Shown in pieces: positions 38,820 to 47,881 of a DNA stretch of 64,000 nt. Within the stretch, counting starts at the first letter, position 1. Each line of letters starts with the position of its first letter. The notes under the pieces were generated by a model. The model did not search any database and was not told the origin of the DNA. It saw nothing but the letters and a program-made list of their open reading frames with translations. The DNA is from Arthrobacter sp. ISL-5. GTDB taxonomy: Bacteria > Actinomycetota > Actinomycetes > Actinomycetales > Micrococcaceae. The position numbers and the translations under genes are program-made. The stretch lies in contig NZ_JAGGPM010000032.1 of NCBI RefSeq assembly GCF_018613835.1, positions 81,699 through 145,698 of the forward strand, written 5' to 3'.

Positions 38820-39896
38820 CTAGCCGGCGCGGAGTGCCACGACTTCCGCCGCGACGTCAACCAGCTGCCGGGCGGACTCGTCCCAGCTGAATTCGTTGGC
38901 GCGTTCCACCGAGCGCCGGGACACTTCCTGCCAGTGCCGGTCGTCGCCGAGGCTGCGGACGGCCGCGGCAAAGGCGTCCGGCGACTCCGGGTCCACGTAC
39001 GTGGCGACGTCGGCGCCCACCTCACGGAAAATCGGAATGTCGCTGGCGATGACCGGAGTGCCCAGCGCCATGGCCTCCACGAGGGGAAGACCGTAGCCCT
39101 CGGCCTTCGACAGGCTGACCAGAGCCGTGGTGCGCTTGAGCAGCACGGTGTATTCGTCGTCGGTAACGCCGTTATGGAAGACGACGTTCGCGCCGTCGGG
39201 AATCAGGGCCTCGAGTTCGGCGCGGCGGTGCGGCGTGATCCGGCTGAGCAGGTGCAGCGTGTAGCCGGGCAGCTCCGCCATCCCGGCGAGCATGGTCTCC
39301 ACGTTCTTGTACGGCATGAACGAACCCATATAGAGCAGGGTTTTGTCGGCACCCACAGCGGGGTCGCGCGGGAGCTGCGCGGGCTGCGGGGCGTTGCTGA
39401 CGATGCGGACAGGGCGGTTGGTCAGCCGGTACTTGGCCATAAGGGCCTCCGTGGTCCGGCTGATGGTGGCCACGACGTCCGCGCGGTTGAGCAGGAGCCG
39501 CTGGGGCCAGAACGCCTTGTGGTAGAGCCGCCACAGGATGCGGACCGGCGCCGGCAGGAACCCGGGCGGCTCCGGGTGCTCGTAGTAAATCAGGTCGTGC
39601 AGCGTCAGCACGAGGCCGTACTTCCGCCCCCACGTGCCCATGGTCTGCATGGGGCACACCACCACGTCGGCGCCAAGTTCATTGACTTTCCGGGCCACGA
39701 ACAGCTCCTCGGGGGAGAGCGGACTGTTGATCAGCGTGTAGGGCACATCCGGCAGGAGGGCCAGCTGCCGGGGGTCGCTGATGAGCATGGAGACGTCGGC
39801 GATTTTCGACGCCGCGGCGATGAGGCTCGCGCCGTAGCGGCTGATGCCGTCATGGTGGTCGGTCCGGGTGAAACGGGCGTCGATGACAATTTTCAC
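38820..39896 (-). CDS. Glycosyltransferase family 4-like
   Basis: 358 residues, GT-B fold. The C-terminal donor site has LYMGSFMPYKN and SKAEGYGLPLVEAMALGTPVI, with the EGYGLPxxE pattern of GT4 enzymes. The N-terminus begins MKIVIDARFTR, with a typical GISRY segment. It transfers a sugar from a nucleotide donor, perhaps to cell envelope or polysaccharide; the acceptor is unknown. It overlaps the upstream hydrolase by 4 bases, so the two are coupled. Confidence 0.9.
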   Translation of the reverse strand: MKIVIDARFTRTDHHDGISRYGASLIAAASKIADVSMLISDPRQLALLPDVPYTLINSPLSPEELFVARKVNELGADVVVCPMQTMGTWGRKYGLVLTLHDLIYYEHPEPPGFLPAPVRILWRLYHKAFWPQRLLLNRADVVATISRTTEALMAKYRLTNRPVRIVSNAPQPAQLPRDPAVGADKTLLYMGSFMPYKNVETMLAGMAELPGYTLHLLSRITPHRRAELEALIPDGANVVFHNGVTDDEYTVLLKRTTALVSLSKAEGYGLPLVEAMALGTPVIASDIPIFREVGADVATYVDPESPDAFAAAVRSLGDDRHWQEVSRRSVERANEFSWDESARQLVDVAAEVVALRAG

Positions 39897-40822
39897 GCGG
39901 GGTGGTCCTTCAGGAAGCGTCGGATGAAAGCGGCGGCCGGCTCCGGTGTTTCGTAGTGGATCAGATGCCCGACGCCGGGAATCACGTCCAGCTCGCCGTC
40001 CGGGAGCCGGGCGGCGAGCTTGTGCTGGTCCTTCAGCAGGGCGATTTCATCCTTTTCCCCGGCGATCAGCAGGACCGGCAGGGTGAGTTCCTCCGCCACC
40101 TCGGCCACGTTGCTGCTGACTGATGCCGTGAAGGATTCCAGCAGGCTCTCGCGGTTGGCGAACGCGCTGAAATAGGCATGGTGCTGCCCGTGGATGAAGT
40201 TCAGGAGCCCCTTGTCCTTTGTTTTGGCCATGGCGATGCTCATGACCCTGACAATGAGCCGGCTGCGCAGCAGGAGCAGGCCCAGTCCCCGGGGGAGCCG
40301 GGCCGAGAGCCGGTAGTACAGCACGGCGAGCCGGGTCATGGCGCCCTTGGGACCTTCCAGGGCGGGCGCTGCAATCGGGTTTATCAGGATCAGCGGCCGG
40401 ACAGCCCGCGGGTGGCGGGCGGCGAAGTGGGCCGCCACGATGGAGCCGAAGGAGTGTCCCAGCAGCACGGTGTCCGGACCAAGGTCCAGGGCGTCCATGA
40501 AGTCGTTGATGAACTGGCCGTAGCGGGGGACGCTGTGGCCGTCGTCGGCAAAGGCCTCGGAGCTGCCGAATCCGGGAAGGTCGGGCATGATCAGCCGCAT
40601 TTCGGGCAGCTGGTCGGCGACGCGCAACAGGCCATGGTGATCGCCGCGGAAGCCGTGGATGACCAGGATGGTGCGCGTTTCCGGCGTCGTCCGCACGGGT
40701 TCGTAGGTCCAGTACGCCACAGTGGTGCCCCGGAGGTCGACGTCGGAGGCCCTGGTCCTGGCTGCAAGGTCGCGGCTGAAAAAGGACGGCGTTGTGGACG
40801 GCTCGGAGTCTGCTGTTTGCAT
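39893..40822 (-). CDS. Alpha/beta-hydrolase
   Basis: 309 residues. The nucleophile elbow is LLGHSFGSIVA (GxSxG with Ser), the oxyanion region HGFRGDHHG, and a late GVGHLIHYE supplies the catalytic His. The substrate is unknown; esterases, lipases and C-C hydrolases share this pattern. It starts 12 bases downstream of the aldo/keto reductase gene, so the three probably form one transcript. Confidence 0.9.
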   Translation of the reverse strand: MQTADSEPSTTPSFFSRDLAARTRASDVDLRGTTVAYWTYEPVRTTPETRTILVIHGFRGDHHGLLRVADQLPEMRLIMPDLPGFGSSEAFADDGHSVPRYGQFINDFMDALDLGPDTVLLGHSFGSIVAAHFAARHPRAVRPLILINPIAAPALEGPKGAMTRLAVLYYRLSARLPRGLGLLLLRSRLIVRVMSIAMAKTKDKGLLNFIHGQHHAYFSAFANRESLLESFTASVSSNVAEVAEELTLPVLLIAGEKDEIALLKDQHKLAARLPDGELDVIPGVGHLIHYETPEPAAAFIRRFLKDHPA

Positions 40823-40834
40823 GCTGTGTGGATC

Positions 40835-41704
40835 CTAGTTGACGTTGTCGGGGTGGGAGCCGGTGCGGTAGCCGCGGTCCAGGCCGGCGATGTCCGCCAT
40901 GTCCAGTTCGGAGAGCTCGAAGCGGAAGATATCGAGGTTCTCCCGGATCCTGTCCGCGGAGCTGGCCTTGGGAATGGCGATGTTGCCCAGCTGCACCTGC
41001 CACCGCAGAATGACCTGGGCGGCCGTCACTTCATGCTCGGCGGCGAGCGCCTGGATGACAGGATCCTCCAGGACCTGTCCGCGGCCCAGCGGGCTCCAGG
41101 CCTCCGTGAGGATTCCCAGCCCGCGGTGCTTTTCCCGGAGCTCGGCCTGCTGCAGCCAGGGATGAAGCTCGATCTGGTTGACCGCAGGTATCACCTCGGC
41201 GGTCTCCAGCAGCTGGTCCAGGTGCTGCGGCTGGAAGTTTGATACGCCGATCGCCCGCACTTTTCCTTCGCGGTACAGCGTCTCTAGGGCGCGGTATGTC
41301 TCCCCGAACAGTCCGCGCCTGGCGCACGGCCAGTGGATCATGTACATGTCCACGTACTCGAGTCCAAGGTTGACCATGGACGTATCGAAGGCGCGGAGTG
41401 TGGCGTCGTAGCCGTGGTCGTCGTTCCAGACCTTCGTGGTGATGAAGAGGTCTTCCCGCGAGGTGGGCGGTGCGGCCTCGCCCGAACCGCCGCGGGCAGC
41501 CTCCACCCCGTACAGCGAACCGATTCCGCGGGCCACGCCGGATTCGTTGCCGTACATGGCAGCCGTGTCGAAGTGCCGGTATCCCGCTTCCAGGGCCGTG
41601 GCCACCAACCTGGCAGCGTCCTCAGGTGGAACCTTGTAGAGCCCGAATCCCAACTGGTCGATCAGCACGCCGTTGTTCAGGCTGAGCCGGGGTGAGGTAG
41701 TCAT
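40835..41704 (-). CDS. Aldo/keto reductase
   Basis: 289 residues. Motifs are GYRHFDTAAMYGNE with the catalytic Asp and Tyr, the MIHWPC segment with the catalytic His, GVSNF, and IPKASSADRI for NADPH binding. This is the AKR5 (2,5-diketo-gluconate reductase-like) pattern. It reduces small carbonyls in the cytoplasm. It is first in a minus-strand run with the hydrolase and glycosyltransferase. Confidence 0.93.
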   Translation of the reverse strand: MTTSPRLSLNNGVLIDQLGFGLYKVPPEDAARLVATALEAGYRHFDTAAMYGNESGVARGIGSLYGVEAARGGSGEAAPPTSREDLFITTKVWNDDHGYDATLRAFDTSMVNLGLEYVDMYMIHWPCARRGLFGETYRALETLYREGKVRAIGVSNFQPQHLDQLLETAEVIPAVNQIELHPWLQQAELREKHRGLGILTEAWSPLGRGQVLEDPVIQALAAEHEVTAAQVILRWQVQLGNIAIPKASSADRIRENLDIFRFELSELDMADIAGLDRGYRTGSHPDNVN

Positions 41705-41832
41705 GGTTATGACTCTACCGATATGGCGCAGGGACGCGTGGAACCCCCATCATCACAGCCGGACGCGTTGCTGCGTTGCTGGGGACATTTCCCCTATTGG
41801 CGCAAACAGAGGACGACGGCGTGGAGGAGAAG

Positions 41833-42330
41833 TCAGGGTGTGCTCAACCTCAGCGTGACGGGGGACGCGGTCTGGGGTCCGCCGCATCCCACCGTTCTTC
41901 CGACCCGTTGCCAGTCCAGCGGCACCTTTTTCTCGGCGAGAGTCTTGCCGGCGGCGTCGAGAGCCCGAACGGTGACTGACCCGGGGGAGTCGATCTCGAA
42001 CCCGAACCGCCACGTGTCCGGGCCAACCTTCTCGACCATGATGCGACGCACGGTGGGACCACCACCCGGCGGTAAACCGAGACCGTTGGCCCCGGTTGGA
42101 GTCGCGGTCGCGGATGGAAGTACGGTCTGCGGTGCAGGGCGCTCCGTCGCCCGGGAACATGCCTCCGGGGTGCACAGCTGCACCCAAGACACGTTGGGGG
42201 TGTCTCCATCCACGGCCACAGTGACGAAGTTGATCCACGCGATGGCCGGGCAAACCGTTGCGCAGCCCGTAACCGGCACCAGCGCCGGCAGCAAGACTGT
42301 GAGCCATGCAAGGGACCGCAGGAGCTTCAT
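41833..42330 (-). CDS. Putative lipoprotein of unknown function
   Basis: About 165 residues from the ATG at 42330. The signal peptide (MKLLRSLAWLTVLLPALV) ends in a lipobox VTGC. The mature part carries a few cysteines and a beta-rich stretch (RRIMVEKVGPDTWRFGFEID), possibly an Ig-like fold. A start at 42354 is also open, but the lipobox position favours 42330. I do not recognise the family. Confidence 0.65.
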   Translation of the reverse strand: MKLLRSLAWLTVLLPALVPVTGCATVCPAIAWINFVTVAVDGDTPNVSWVQLCTPEACSRATERPAPQTVLPSATATPTGANGLGLPPGGGPTVRRIMVEKVGPDTWRFGFEIDSPGSVTVRALDAAGKTLAEKKVPLDWQRVGRTVGCGGPQTASPVTLRLSTP

Positions 42331-42389
42331 GCGGCCAGCATAAGTCCGGGCCACTTTGAGAAGCTATGTCCACGCAGGCGCGGGACCGT

Positions 42390-43352
42390 TCAGCTTGCTG
42401 TGTCGAAACTGACCAGGCGCCTGGCCGACGCCTCGTCCAGGATCAGATCCGTGGCGAGGCCCGCCGTCAGAGCGCCCCGGAGGCCGTTGATTTTGGACGC
42501 GCCGGAGACCACGCAGATCCTTCGGCGCACCTGGCGAAGCTGGTCCAGGGACGGGCCGGTGGACCGTTCGTTCAGCGTGATGCCGTCCGAGGAACCGTCG
42601 CCGCGGAAAAACACCGTGGCCACGTCGCCCACGACGTCGGAGCTCGCGAGAATGTTCAGATCGTCCTCGTCGAGGTAGCCGCCCGCGTAAACGTGGCTGG
42701 GATAGTCGGCGTCCACGGAGCCGACACCGAAGATGGCGATGCTCATCCGCGACTGCAGGTCGAGGATGCGTTGAACACTCCGCTCATTCCACATCGCCGT
42801 CTTCGTCGCTGCATGATCGAAGAAGGCAGGAACCGGGAACTGTTCCACCCGGGCTCCGTAGGCGCTGCCGAAGCGGCGCATGATGTCGCTCGCGTACGTG
42901 ATGCCCGTGGTTTGCATGTTGCCCGCCCCGTTCAGCTGCACGATCACGCTGTCGTGCGTGATCTTGCGGGTCAGGTGCCGGCTGACGGCGCTGAGCGTGG
43001 AACCCCAGGCCACGCCGATGATGGCGTTGGAGTCCACCAGCGGACCGATGGTGCGCGCGGCCTGCATGGCCACGCGGTCCAGTGTTTCGGCCTCGTTCAG
43101 GGTGTCCAGGACGGGCACGACGTGCACATCCACCTTGTACTGCGTCCGGATTATCCGCTCGAGTTCCGGGCCGGTGTCCAGCGGACTGCGGATCTGGATC
43201 TGGACCAGGCCCGTTTCGCGGGCGGTCGACAGCAGCCGCGAAACCGTGGACCGGGACGTCCGGAGCTCCCGCGCAATCGCGTCCATCTTAAGGTCCTGGA
43301 GGTAATACAACTGGGCGGCCCGGAGGGCTTCGGAATGTCGTGGACGCGGCAT
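42390..43352 (-). CDS. SorC/DeoR-type sugar-binding transcriptional regulator next to glp genes
   Basis: About 320 residues from MPRPRHSEAL at 43352, preceded by GGAAAGAG. The N-terminal helix-turn-helix (MDAIARELRTSRSTVSRLL, about 20-40) is followed by the SorC sugar-phosphate-binding domain (about 60-315). It is divergent from glpD and likely senses a glycerol-derived phosphate such as glycerol-3-phosphate or dihydroxyacetone phosphate; that is inference. A clean palindrome sits in the divergent promoter region. Confidence 0.9.
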   Translation of the reverse strand: MPRPRHSEALRAAQLYYLQDLKMDAIARELRTSRSTVSRLLSTARETGLVQIQIRSPLDTGPELERIIRTQYKVDVHVVPVLDTLNEAETLDRVAMQAARTIGPLVDSNAIIGVAWGSTLSAVSRHLTRKITHDSVIVQLNGAGNMQTTGITYASDIMRRFGSAYGARVEQFPVPAFFDHAATKTAMWNERSVQRILDLQSRMSIAIFGVGSVDADYPSHVYAGGYLDEDDLNILASSDVVGDVATVFFRGDGSSDGITLNERSTGPSLDQLRQVRRRICVVSGASKINGLRGALTAGLATDLILDEASARRLVSFDTAS

Positions 43353-43365
43353 GCTCTTTCCGTTC

Positions 43366-43379
43366 TGCACGTTTGTGCA
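43366..43379. promoter_or_regulatory. Candidate SorC operator
   Basis: TGCACGTTTGTGCA is a palindrome (TGCAC/GTGCA with a 4-base centre). It lies between the regulator start and the glpD -35 box. Confidence 0.5.
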
Positions 43380-43385
43380 TAGTGC

Positions 43386-43415
43386 TTGACTACATTTTCC
43401 ATTGCTTCGAACAAT
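43386..43415 (+). promoter_or_regulatory. Probable glpD promoter
   Basis: TTGACT (43386-43391) and AACAAT (43410-43415) are separated by 18 bases, in the divergent gap 75 bases before the glpD start. The operator ends 6 bases upstream. Confidence 0.5.
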
Positions 43416-43489
43416 AGTGGTGAATGGCGGCGCGTCCCATGGCGCGCCGCCTGAAATAAAGCCCACGAACCAAACCCAAAGGAGCAGTT

Positions 43490-45292
43490 TTGGGACTCAA
43501 GGATCCATCCGGCCATCCGTTCAATTCCGGCGCGCGGGGCACGGCCGAGCGCGCCTCAGTGGCCAGCCTGCGGCAGCGGCCCAACGCCCGCGTCCTCGTC
43601 ATCGGAGGCGGCATCAACGGCGTCGCCACGTTCCGCGACCTCGCCCTGCAGGGCGTGGACGTGGCACTGGTGGAGCGCGGGGACTACTGCCAGGGCGCCA
43701 GCGGCGCATCCTCTCACATGATCCACGGAGGCATCCGCTACCTCGAAAACGGAGAGTTCCGCCTGGTCCGGGAATCCGTCGTGGAGCGCAACCGGCTCCT
43801 GCGGATCGCGCCGCACTATGTGAAACCCCTGCAGACCACCATTCCGATCTTCAGCACCTTCTCCGGCATCCTTGCGGCACCGCTGCGGTTCCTGACACAC
43901 AAGCAGCACGGCAAGCCCAAGGAGCGCGGGGCCTTCCTGATCAAGCTGGGACTCAGCCTCTACGATTCCTTTTCCCGTGACGGCGGAAACGTCCCGCGCC
44001 ACCAGTTCCGTGGACGGAAGCGGGCGCTGGCCGAGTTGCCGATGCTGCACCCCGCTATCAAGTACGCGGCCACCTACTTCGACGCCTCCGTTCATAACCC
44101 CGAGCGCCTCACCCTCGACGTCCTCCGGGACGGCGAGAAAGCCGGCGGGAAAGCCGGCGCCTGGAAGGCCGGGAGCACCGCCCGCGCCAGCAACTATCTT
44201 TCGCTGGCCTCCATCAAAGCAAACGGAGCCGGTTCCAGCACGGTGGAACTCCGCGATGAACTGACCGGCGAGGTCTTTGACTTCACCGCGGATGTCATCG
44301 TCAACACCACCGGTGCGTGGGTTGACCTCACCAACCGGGCCATGGGCACGCCATCGTCCTTCATGGGCGGCACCAAGGGCTCCCACATCGTGCTCGACCA
44401 CCCCGGCCTGCTGGCAGCCTGTAACGGCCGCGAGATCTTCTTTGAACACACAGACGGCCGGATCGTCCTGATCTACCCCATGGGAGACCGTGTGCTGGTG
44501 GGAACCACGGACGTGGACGCCGACCTGTCCGAGGACGCCGTCTGCACCGAATCCGAAATCGACTACTTCTTCGACCTCATCGGCCACGTCTTCCCTGACA
44601 TCGCCGTCAACCGGGGCCAGATCGTCTACACGTTCTCGGGCGTCCGGCCCCTGCCCAGGCACGACGCGACCCAGCCAGGCTTCGTTTCCCGGGACTACCG
44701 CATCGAACGGCGAGCGCCGGAAGCCGGCGGCAGCGGCGCCGTCGTGCTCAGCCTCGTGGGCGGCAAGTGGACCACGTTCCGGGCCCTGGCTGAACACCTG
44801 AGCAACGACGTTCTAGCCGAACTGGCAATGGAGCGGAAAGTCTCGACGGCGAAACTCGCCATCGGCGGCGGCGCCGGCTTCCCGGACAGCGAGGCGGGAA
44901 TCCAGAAATGGATCAAGGCGCACATGAGCGCGAACCGCGATGCCGACCGCGTGGCAGGTCTCCTGACCCGCTACGGTACGCGTGCCGGCGAAGTCATCAG
45001 CTACCTCGACGGCGGCCCTGACAGCCTGTTGCGCTCCACCCGGGAACTCAGCGTCCGCGAGCTGGAATACATGGCAGCCAACGAGCAGATCGGCCACCTG
45101 GTGGATGTTCTGATCCGCCGCACCTCCCTTGCCTTCCGCGGTCTGGTCACTGGTGAGCTGCTCAACGAGATGGCCGACATCCTGGCGGAGCCGCTCGGCT
45201 GGGATACGGCAGACCAGTCCGCCGAGATCCACCACGCGCAGGAGGTGCTCAAGCGATACCACGGCGTCGAGGTGCACAGCCTCGTCTCCTGA
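43490..45292 (+). CDS. glpD: Glycerol-3-phosphate dehydrogenase (FAD)
   Basis: 600 residues. The FAD motif VLVIGGGINGVATFRDLALQ is at about 35-54, with SSHMIHGGIRYLE and the late GGKWTTFR of GlpD. It oxidises glycerol-3-phosphate at the membrane to dihydroxyacetone phosphate. Start TTG with AAAGGAG 5 bases before it. First of glpD-glpF-glpK. Confidence 0.96.
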   Translation: MGLKDPSGHPFNSGARGTAERASVASLRQRPNARVLVIGGGINGVATFRDLALQGVDVALVERGDYCQGASGASSHMIHGGIRYLENGEFRLVRESVVERNRLLRIAPHYVKPLQTTIPIFSTFSGILAAPLRFLTHKQHGKPKERGAFLIKLGLSLYDSFSRDGGNVPRHQFRGRKRALAELPMLHPAIKYAATYFDASVHNPERLTLDVLRDGEKAGGKAGAWKAGSTARASNYLSLASIKANGAGSSTVELRDELTGEVFDFTADVIVNTTGAWVDLTNRAMGTPSSFMGGTKGSHIVLDHPGLLAACNGREIFFEHTDGRIVLIYPMGDRVLVGTTDVDADLSEDAVCTESEIDYFFDLIGHVFPDIAVNRGQIVYTFSGVRPLPRHDATQPGFVSRDYRIERRAPEAGGSGAVVLSLVGGKWTTFRALAEHLSNDVLAELAMERKVSTAKLAIGGGAGFPDSEAGIQKWIKAHMSANRDADRVAGLLTRYGTRAGEVISYLDGGPDSLLRSTRELSVRELEYMAANEQIGHLVDVLIRRTSLAFRGLVTGELLNEMADILAEPLGWDTADQSAEIHHAQEVLKRYHGVEVHSLVS

Positions 45293-45312
45293 GCCAGGGT
45301 CACACAGACCCC

Positions 45313-45437
45313 GGCGCCCGGGCCGGGCAGCCCGGACGCCAGGGCCGGACCGGGTCCGCCGCACAGCAGACCCGGACCGGCCGCCGCCACCAGCCAACGC
45401 GGTGACGGCACAACCGTCCTTCAACCTTTCGAAGGAC
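45313..45437 (+). other. Two hairpins in the glpD-glpF gap
   Basis: The first (45313-45323 with 45330-45340) has an 11-bp G+C stem with one mismatch. The second (GTCCTTC/GAAGGAC, 45416-45422 and 45431-45437) lies 28 bases before glpF. Neither has a T-run, so mRNA processing or stability is as likely as termination. Confidence 0.4.
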
Positions 45438-45464
45438 TGACAACAGAAAATAGAGGAGTCAAAG

Positions 45465-46211
45465 ATGTCTCTTGGATTGGTTTTTCTTTCCGAAGTTTTC
45501 GGAACCGGCATGCTGACCCTATTGGGTTGCGGCGTGGTGGCCAACGTTGCGCTGAAAGGCACGAAAGGCAACAATGGCGGGTTCCTGATGGTCACTTGGG
45601 GATGGGGCATCGCCGTTTTCGCCGGTGTCTACGTTGCCGCAAGCTCAGGCTCCCACCTGAACCCGGCCGTCACCCTGGGCCTGCTCGTCAAGGGCAGGCC
45701 AGAGTACGCCCCCGGCGTTCCCGTGGACTTCGCGTCCACCTTCACCTACTTCGGCGGGGAAATGCTGGGCGCTTTCCTCGGCGCTGTAGTCATGTGGCTA
45801 GCCCACAAGCAGCACTTCGATGCCGAGCCCGCGGAGGCGAGCAAGCTGGCAGTCTTCTCCACCGCCCCGGCCATCCGCTCCACTCCCTGGAACCTGGCCA
45901 CGGAAATCATCGGCACCTTTGTCCTCGTTTTCGTCATCCTGACCTTCGGCGGCATTCCCTCCGGGCTTGGCCCGCTGGCCGTGGCCCTGCTGGTTGTCGG
46001 TATCGGCGTGTCACTTGGCGGTCCCACCGGCTACGCCATCAACCCCGCCCGTGACCTCGGCCCCCGCATCGCCCATGCCCTGCTGCCCATCAAGGGCAAG
46101 GGTCCCAGCGACTGGAGCTACTCCTGGATCCCGGTTGTCGGCCCACTGATCGGCGGAGCCCTGGCTGGCCTCGCCGGGTGGCTCCCGATCGTCTTCACCG
46201 CGGCCACCTGA
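45465..46211 (+). CDS. glpF: Glycerol uptake facilitator (MIP/aquaglyceroporin)
   Basis: 248 residues, six membrane helices and two re-entrant NPA loops, SHLNPAVTLG and INPARDLGPR. The Arg after the second NPA and the Asp of NPARD match glyceroporins more than water-specific aquaporins. It lets glycerol into the cell, where GlpK traps it. Confidence 0.94.
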   Translation: MSLGLVFLSEVFGTGMLTLLGCGVVANVALKGTKGNNGGFLMVTWGWGIAVFAGVYVAASSGSHLNPAVTLGLLVKGRPEYAPGVPVDFASTFTYFGGEMLGAFLGAVVMWLAHKQHFDAEPAEASKLAVFSTAPAIRSTPWNLATEIIGTFVLVFVILTFGGIPSGLGPLAVALLVVGIGVSLGGPTGYAINPARDLGPRIAHALLPIKGKGPSDWSYSWIPVVGPLIGGALAGLAGWLPIVFTAAT

Positions 46212-46305
46212 CACCTGATTCACTGCACGACTCCGGCTGCACAACGCTTTCAAGTTTTTTTGCGCACATTTCCTCATTAGAAAGAACCACGACAAGGACG
46301 TCATC

Positions 46306-47820
46306 ATGAGCCAATACGTAATAGCCATTGACCAGGGCACCACCAGCACCCGCGCCATCGTCTTCGACCAGAGCGGCAGCATTGTGTCTTCCGGGCAGAT
46401 GGAACACGAGCAGATCTTCCCCCAGGCCGGCTGGGTTGAGCATGACCCCGCCGAGATCTGGGACAACACCCGCGAGGTCATCGGCTCCGCGCTGTCCAAG
46501 GCGAACCTGACCCGGCATGACATCGCCGCCGTCGGCATCACCAACCAGCGCGAAACCACGGTGGTCTGGGACAAGACCACCGGCAAGCCGATCTACAACG
46601 CCATCGTGTGGCAGGACACCCGGACCCAGCCGATCGTGGATGAACTCTCCAGCGACGGCGGCGCGGACCGTTTCAAGCAAAAAGTCGGCCTGCCGCTGGC
46701 CACCTATTTCTCCGGAACCAAGATCAAGTGGATCCTGGATAACGTCGAAGGTGCCCGGGCCAAGGCCGAGTCCGGGGACCTTGTGTTCGGCAATACGGAC
46801 TGCTGGGTGCTGTGGAACCTGACAGGCGGCGTTGACGGCGGCGTGCATGTCACCGACGTCACCAACGCCTCGCGGACGCTGTTCATGGACCTGGACACGC
46901 TGAAGTGGGACGAGGAAATCCTGGGCATCTTCGGAGTCCCGGTGACCATGATGCCGGCCATCAAGTCCTCATCCGAGGTCTACGGCACCGTCCACACAAC
47001 CCAGCTGTTGCGGGAGGTTCCCGTGGCCGGCATCCTGGGCGACCAGCAGGCGGCCACGTTCGGCCAGGCGGCGTTCCAGACAGGTGAAGCGAAGAACACC
47101 TACGGCACGGGCTGCTTCCTGATCTTCAACACCGGGGAGGAGATCGTCCACTCCAAGAACGGGCTCCTGACCACTGTCGGATACAAGCTGGGAGACGCGC
47201 CGACCCACTACGCGCTGGAAGGGTCGATCGCCGTCACCGGTTCGCTCATCCAGTGGCTGCGGGACAATCTCGGCATGATCAGCAGCGCCCCGGAAGTGGA
47301 GACCCTGGCGGCCGCCGTGCCGGACAACGGCGGCGTGTACATCGTTCCTGCCTTCTCGGGCCTCTTCGCGCCGTACTGGCGCTCGGACGCCCGGGGCGCC
47401 ATGGTGGGCCTGACGCGGTTCGTCAACAAGAACCACATTGCCAGGGCCGCGCTGGAAGCCACCGCCTTCCAGACCCGCGAGGTGCTGGACGCGGTCAACG
47501 CTGACTCGGGCGTCCCGCTCACCGAGCTGAAGGTCGACGGCGGAATGGTCGCCAACGATGCCCTCATGCAGTTCCAGGCGGACATCCTGGGCGTCCCGGT
47601 CATCCGTCCGAAGGTGGTGGAGACCACCGCGCTGGGCGCCGCCTACGCCGCCGGCCTCGCCGTCGGCTTCTGGAAGGACCTCGGCGAGCTCTCCGCCAAC
47701 TGGTCCGAGGACAAGCGGTGGGAGCCGGCAATGGACCCGGCAGAGCGGGACCGGCAGCTGCGGCTGTGGAGGAAGGCCGTCACCAAGGCCATGGACTGGG
47801 TGGACGCGGACGTGAGGTAG
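46306..47820 (+). CDS. glpK: Glycerol kinase
   Basis: 504 residues of the FGGY family. AIDQGTTSTRAIVFD at the N-terminus binds phosphate; ITNQRETTV, GDQQAATFGQ and the late VDGGMVANDALMQFQ are conserved. It phosphorylates glycerol to glycerol-3-phosphate. It ends the operon at a strong hairpin. Confidence 0.97.
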   Translation: MSQYVIAIDQGTTSTRAIVFDQSGSIVSSGQMEHEQIFPQAGWVEHDPAEIWDNTREVIGSALSKANLTRHDIAAVGITNQRETTVVWDKTTGKPIYNAIVWQDTRTQPIVDELSSDGGADRFKQKVGLPLATYFSGTKIKWILDNVEGARAKAESGDLVFGNTDCWVLWNLTGGVDGGVHVTDVTNASRTLFMDLDTLKWDEEILGIFGVPVTMMPAIKSSSEVYGTVHTTQLLREVPVAGILGDQQAATFGQAAFQTGEAKNTYGTGCFLIFNTGEEIVHSKNGLLTTVGYKLGDAPTHYALEGSIAVTGSLIQWLRDNLGMISSAPEVETLAAAVPDNGGVYIVPAFSGLFAPYWRSDARGAMVGLTRFVNKNHIARAALEATAFQTREVLDAVNADSGVPLTELKVDGGMVANDALMQFQADILGVPVIRPKVVETTALGAAYAAGLAVGFWKDLGELSANWSEDKRWEPAMDPAERDRQLRLWRKAVTKAMDWVDADVR

Positions 47821-47831
47821 GCGGCGCATAA

Positions 47832-47863
47832 GCCCGGATCCGTGAGCGGCCACGGATCCGGGC
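47832..47863. terminator. Bidirectional terminator between glpK and a convergent gene
   Basis: The arms GCCCGGATCCGTG (47832-47844) and its exact reverse complement (47851-47863) enclose a 6-base loop, 12 bases after the glpK stop. Confidence 0.75.
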
Positions 47864-47881
47864 AGCCGTTAGGCGCGGAAG

